Assembly (NCBI RefSeq): GCF_036416795.1
Contig: NZ_CP143867.1
Location: forward strand, 62,001 to 126,000
DNA from: Bacteroides sp. MSB163
GTDB taxonomy: Bacteria > Bacteroidota > Bacteroidia > Bacteroidales > Bacteroidaceae
Length of the DNA: 64,000 bases
Direction: 5' to 3'
In this document: positions 60,417 to 64,000 of the stretch, piece after piece
Layout: every line of letters begins with the position of its first letter
Numbering within the stretch: position 1 is the stretch's first letter
The notes under the pieces: generated by a model
Seen by the model: only the letters and a program-made list of their open reading frames with translations
What the model was told of the DNA's origin: nothing
Databases searched by the model: none
Made by a program: the position numbers and the translations under genes

Positions 60417-62012
60417 TTAATTACGAGGATTGGCTTCCAACCCTGCTGTTATCACGCTTTGAGGCAATTGAATGGCCCGACGGGGATCATCCACTTTCAT
60501 TTCATCATTCACCGTTATTTCATTATTGTATACCGTACGACGATAAATTTCCAAACCATACCTCTTTATATCAAACCAACGCAAACCTTCATGCAAAGTC
60601 AATATACGGCGTACATGCAAAATTGCATGGATGAAGTTTTCTTGTGTGCCCGGTTCTACCGTAAAATCAGGATGCAAAGCTTTTTTAGGAGTAGGAGCTT
60701 TCGGAGTATAAAACTTCATACCCGTACCGGTTGCTTCCGAATATTCTCCATACAATGCATTGACGGACTCTACAGTTACAGTATTCGTAGATTTTGTGAA
60801 AGCATGTATCCATGTATCCAGATCAGCTGCCGCCTTCGTATATTCTCCTTTCATTGTATAAGCTTCAGCACGGTTCAAAATAACTTCATCGGTTGTCAGA
60901 GCCGGGAACATCACATGAACCTGACCAATATCATTCACAGGATCCGTTATTTCAAAATATTCCGCAATCTTTCCCATTATTACTTTGGGCAGTCCCTGAT
61001 AAGAAGGTATTCTGAAATAAAGCATGGAATAACTGCCCCAAATGGAATTGGTCTTGCAGGTCTCCTTATTGGCAATCATATCATTATGAGTAAATTTCTC
61101 TCCCAATCCATAAGGACCGTGAATTCTCCCCCATGAAGAATTAGTCGAGTATAAAAGCAAATTAGCCTTCTCGCTTACATTGATAAATGCAGTGGCACGA
61201 ATAGAGTTATTAGGGCTCAGTGCTCCTACAGTAGCCCAATCACGCAGCATTGCGGTAGGATTTTCTGTCAGGACTACTGTGGCATACTGGATAGCTTTGT
61301 CATAGTTTGATTTATCATCCTTCACATAGTAAAGATAGAAACGTGCCGCAAAAGCATAACCGGCTTTCTTATTAAAATGATACTTAGGGACAGTATAAAT
61401 CGCATCATTCAACAAAGGCAATCCGGCCTCTATATCAGCTGCTATTTTTTCATAAACCTCTGCTACAGTTCCACGAGTATATTCAGGAGATACTGTGGTT
61501 TCCAAATGGGTCATATACGGAATACCTAAATCCTTGGTACTGGTCTTTGGGCTATATGCTTTACTAAAAATATTGACCAGTACAAAGTGGTTGTATGCAC
61601 GGCACATCAATGCTTCTCCTCTCTGAGGATCCAACGAAGACGGATTCCCCTTTTCATTAATAGCATCCAAAGCTGCATTGGCAGAAGCAATTGCCTTATA
61701 GCAATCATTCCACAGATTATATGGGCTGTCAGTATCTTTATCTGTTACATCCTTCCACAGAGCAGCTTCTTCCTGAAGCTTATTGTATGCAGTCCAGGTC
61801 CCACCATTGTCATCCGTATTATCAGATGCCATTTCAGCCAATAATGCATAATTTGTCTCCGGATAAGCAGATACTAAAAGGTTGGTTATTTTAGCCTCTG
61901 TATCCAGTTCTGTACGATTATCTGGCATTTCATCTAAAAAGTCATCACAGGATGACAATGCTACAGTCATCGCCAATGCCATAAATGGATAATATATATA
62001 TTTCTTTTCCAT
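60417..62012 (-). CDS. SusD/RagB-like lipoprotein (metallopeptidase locus)
   Basis: A 531-residue SusD homologue with lipobox VALSSCDDF and the typical start CDDFLDEMPDNRTEL. The helical core includes GEALMCRAYNHFVLVNIFSK, and the C-terminal block is ILHVRRILTLHEGLRWFDIKR. By context it is nearer the RagB-type, peptide-linked branch than the polysaccharide type, since its operon has a metallopeptidase and no glycosidase in view. It lies 22 bp after the SusC stop. Confidence 0.92.
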   Translation of the reverse strand: MEKKYIYYPFMALAMTVALSSCDDFLDEMPDNRTELDTEAKITNLLVSAYPETNYALLAEMASDNTDDNGGTWTAYNKLQEEAALWKDVTDKDTDSPYNLWNDCYKAIASANAALDAINEKGNPSSLDPQRGEALMCRAYNHFVLVNIFSKAYSPKTSTKDLGIPYMTHLETTVSPEYTRGTVAEVYEKIAADIEAGLPLLNDAIYTVPKYHFNKKAGYAFAARFYLYYVKDDKSNYDKAIQYATVVLTENPTAMLRDWATVGALSPNNSIRATAFINVSEKANLLLYSTNSSWGRIHGPYGLGEKFTHNDMIANKETCKTNSIWGSYSMLYFRIPSYQGLPKVIMGKIAEYFEITDPVNDIGQVHVMFPALTTDEVILNRAEAYTMKGEYTKAAADLDTWIHAFTKSTNTVTVESVNALYGEYSEATGTGMKFYTPKAPTPKKALHPDFTVEPGTQENFIHAILHVRRILTLHEGLRWFDIKRYGLEIYRRTVYNNEITVNDEMKVDDPRRAIQLPQSVITAGLEANPRN

Positions 62013-62034
62013 AATCTAATTAGCTTTTAAAGTT

Positions 62035-64000
62035 TTAAATACCAAGTCTCAAAGTCAATGTAAACTGCTTAGGTACAGGAGCCGCTACACCACCGGAACG
62101 GAAGAACTCAGGATCTTGTCCGTTCAGTTTATCATCTGAATAAATCAGGAATAAGTTGGTAGCTTGCAACTTTAAGGAAAGATCATTAATAAATATTTTC
62201 TCTAGCCACTTCTTCGGGAAATCATAAGAAACTGATATTTCTTTCATACGAATAAAATCTCCTTTGGCTATACGTTCCGTAGAATAATTGTATGCATTAT
62301 AAAGAGTTTTTAAGTAGTTATCAGTATCGCTCTGCCGCTTCGTTACAATCGTCGGTATTGTGGTTATATTCTCCTCACCTGCCAGTACCCAACGATTTTT
62401 GAACTCTTTCGGCATAGAAGACAGATCCGTATATTCGTTACTGAATACGGGGTCCAGACGAATAACATTACCGAATGAGTAAGTAATAAATACATTCAGT
62501 TTAAACCCTTTGTAGCGGAATATATTTCCGAAGCTACCGGTAATAGTAGGATCGGTCGGACCTTCATATTTCAGATAATCCAGTTTCTGACTTTGAAAAT
62601 CAATATCATTACCATCACTCGTCAAGTTTCCATCCTGATCGATGAAGGTAGGTAAACCATCTTCATTCAATCCTTTAAACTGATACGAAAATAACCCACG
62701 TACCGGATAACCTTTAAGTGCAAATCCTGTACCGGAAACCACGTCAATAACTTCCGCATCCGATTCCAGGTCTGTAACCTCATTCTTTGCCTGGGAGAAG
62801 ATAAAATCCGTAGTCCAACCAAAGTCTTTCGTTTGAATATTTCGTGTAGAAAGCGTAAATTCAACACCATGTGATTTCATGGTAGCCACATTCGCCAGTT
62901 TACGAATTTGCCCTCCGACACCGGGAGTCTGTATCACACCAATCAAATCATAGTTATCACGTTTATACCAGTCAATAGCAAAGTTGATGCGATTGTCCAG
63001 GAATCCCATATCTGCACCGATATTCAACTCATGTTTTTTTTCATAAGTCAGGTCGTCATTAGCCAAATCTATAATCTTTAGACCACTTTCCTGAATATTA
63101 GCAAACGGACGATAAGGTTTATAACTCTTTAATACCATGGTAGAGTTAGTAACCGTATTCGGTCCCGGGTCTCCAGTCAAAGAATAAGAAGCCTTCAAAG
63201 CAAAGTGTGCCAAAGCCGGTCTCAATGACTCAAAGAATTCCTCCTCGTGCATATTCCATGCCGCTGATATATTCCACGTGGGTAACCAGCGTGCACTACG
63301 GCTCTTGCCTAAACGGTTAGTACCCTCATAACGATAAGTACCATTCACCGTATATTTACCCTGATAAGAATAAGTAGCATTTGCAAAGAAAGCCGCTGAT
63401 CTGGAACGGGTATTAGTCAATGAATAATAGTCAGTACCCTCTTCTATGCTCTTTTTAAAGAACTGATAAGTATAGAACGGAATTTCGCCCTGAGTATATT
63501 GCATCCCCCAACCATTAAAGTAAGTCTTATTACGATCGGAAGAGTTTGTCTCCATACCGGCAAAAAGATTCACAATATGTTTTTCAGCAAATACATGATT
63601 CCAACTTCCAGTAGCTCGGAAGTCATATCCCAGCATCTTATAGTTCGTACGTTGATAAATACCTCCTTGAGGCAATACGCTAATAGGTAATGCGTATGGA
63701 TTATCCGGATCAGTATATAAGAAGGGGTTACGATCACGTACCGTAGCATCGGGCATAGCACGATAAGCCATAGCTTGGTTAGAATCATCCGTAATGAGAT
63801 GTTCTTGTGAAGTTGCAGAATACTTCACAGCCCCCAATGCTGAAAATTCCAGTCCTGTAATAGGTTTCCATTTCAGCTCCCCTTGGAACTTTAAATCTGC
63901 CACATCCAGATTCATATAGTTATTATCCAATTCATGAAGGATATTGAAATCAGCATAATTACGGACATACATCGTCTTCGGATCCAATGCACGGGAAGTA
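62035..64000 (-). CDS. SusC/RagA-like TonB-dependent transporter (C-terminal part, runs off the window)
   Basis: The visible part, about 655 residues, is the beta-barrel of a SusC-type transporter (NLFAGMETNSSDRNKTYFNG, TYRYEGTNRLGKSRSARW, NIGADMGFLDNRINFAIDWY, FTLTLRLGI at the end). The frame stays open to the last base of the window, and only a TTG lies near the edge, so the signal peptide, plug and TonB box must be beyond it. It should transport peptides or another ligand with the SusD downstream. Confidence 0.92.
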   Translation of the reverse strand, partial: TSRALDPKTMYVRNYADFNILHELDNNYMNLDVADLKFQGELKWKPITGLEFSALGAVKYSATSQEHLITDDSNQAMAYRAMPDATVRDRNPFLYTDPDNPYALPISVLPQGGIYQRTNYKMLGYDFRATGSWNHVFAEKHIVNLFAGMETNSSDRNKTYFNGWGMQYTQGEIPFYTYQFFKKSIEEGTDYYSLTNTRSRSAAFFANATYSYQGKYTVNGTYRYEGTNRLGKSRSARWLPTWNISAAWNMHEEEFFESLRPALAHFALKASYSLTGDPGPNTVTNSTMVLKSYKPYRPFANIQESGLKIIDLANDDLTYEKKHELNIGADMGFLDNRINFAIDWYKRDNYDLIGVIQTPGVGGQIRKLANVATMKSHGVEFTLSTRNIQTKDFGWTTDFIFSQAKNEVTDLESDAEVIDVVSGTGFALKGYPVRGLFSYQFKGLNEDGLPTFIDQDGNLTSDGNDIDFQSQKLDYLKYEGPTDPTITGSFGNIFRYKGFKLNVFITYSFGNVIRLDPVFSNEYTDLSSMPKEFKNRWVLAGEENITTIPTIVTKRQSDTDNYLKTLYNAYNYSTERIAKGDFIRMKEISVSYDFPKKWLEKIFINDLSLKLQATNLFLIYSDDKLNGQDPEFFRSGGVAAPVPKQFTLTLRLGI

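Noticed and set aside
1..64000. CRISPR array, tRNA or rRNA genes
   Set aside because: No regularly spaced long identical direct repeats with unique spacers, and no cloverleaf or rRNA-like conserved blocks were seen. The short tandem repeats found are arms of dyads.

Overview
The window looks like chromosomal DNA of a gut-type Bacteroides. The evidence is four SusC/SusD-type outer-membrane gene pairs or parts of pairs, two giant hybrid two-component regulators with AraC output domains, many signal-peptide glycoside hydrolases, BACON and DUF4302 lipoproteins, and -7 boxes of the TAnnTTTG type. The species cannot be fixed from the sequence alone. Layout: (1) 1-13.6 kb holds a possible gene tail, a hybrid two-component regulator (154-4185, +), and a small minus-strand locus made of an AraC-type membrane regulator that lacks a kinase (13604-10860), a SusC/SusD pair and a short GH31 enzyme. 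(2) 13.9-51.2 kb is a large minus-strand polysaccharide utilization locus (PUL). It is read from its own hybrid regulator (51244-47051) through a small lipoprotein, two SusC/SusD pairs, a discoidin-type surface lipoprotein, a GH16 surface lipoprotein, a GH43-GH16 fusion, a DUF2264 protein, a BNR_4 propeller, GH105, GH43-GH43, GH97-GH43, two GH51 enzymes, GH2 and GH43. A second, longer DUF2264 gene (51623-53641, +) diverges from the regulator. (3) 53.7-56.7 kb carries hemW and an IS1182/IS5-like insertion sequence with an 8-9 bp target duplication. (4) 56.7-64 kb is a SusC/SusD locus with a zinc metallopeptidase and lipoproteins, and no glycoside hydrolase is visible there. Working together: the enzyme set of the large PUL fits a type II arabinogalactan (arabinogalactan-protein, gum-arabic-like) substrate. 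GH16 and the GH43 domain resembling exo-beta-1,3-galactanases would cut the beta-1,3-galactan backbone. GH2 would remove galactose. GH51 and GH43 would remove arabinofuranose. GH97-GH43 would remove other terminal sugars. BNR_4, GH105 and DUF2264 would deal with rhamnose- and glucuronate-capped ends. This is inference from family content; no substrate is proven here. The most unusual non-coding signal is a set of compact intergenic dyads whose arms are built from short tandem repeats with periods of about 7, 7-8, 9 and 11 bp. Three fill spacers inside the enzyme operon and touch or overlap the upstream stop codon. Two of these share a core (CCATGCGG ... GCGCAGCCTAATT) in opposite orientations. 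The fourth, a 135-bp array, lies between the PUL regulator and the divergent DUF2264 gene. A second signal is a pair of homologous promoter regions (27816 and 31812) that share a -7 box and an upstream motif at nearly the same distance, a good candidate regulon operator.
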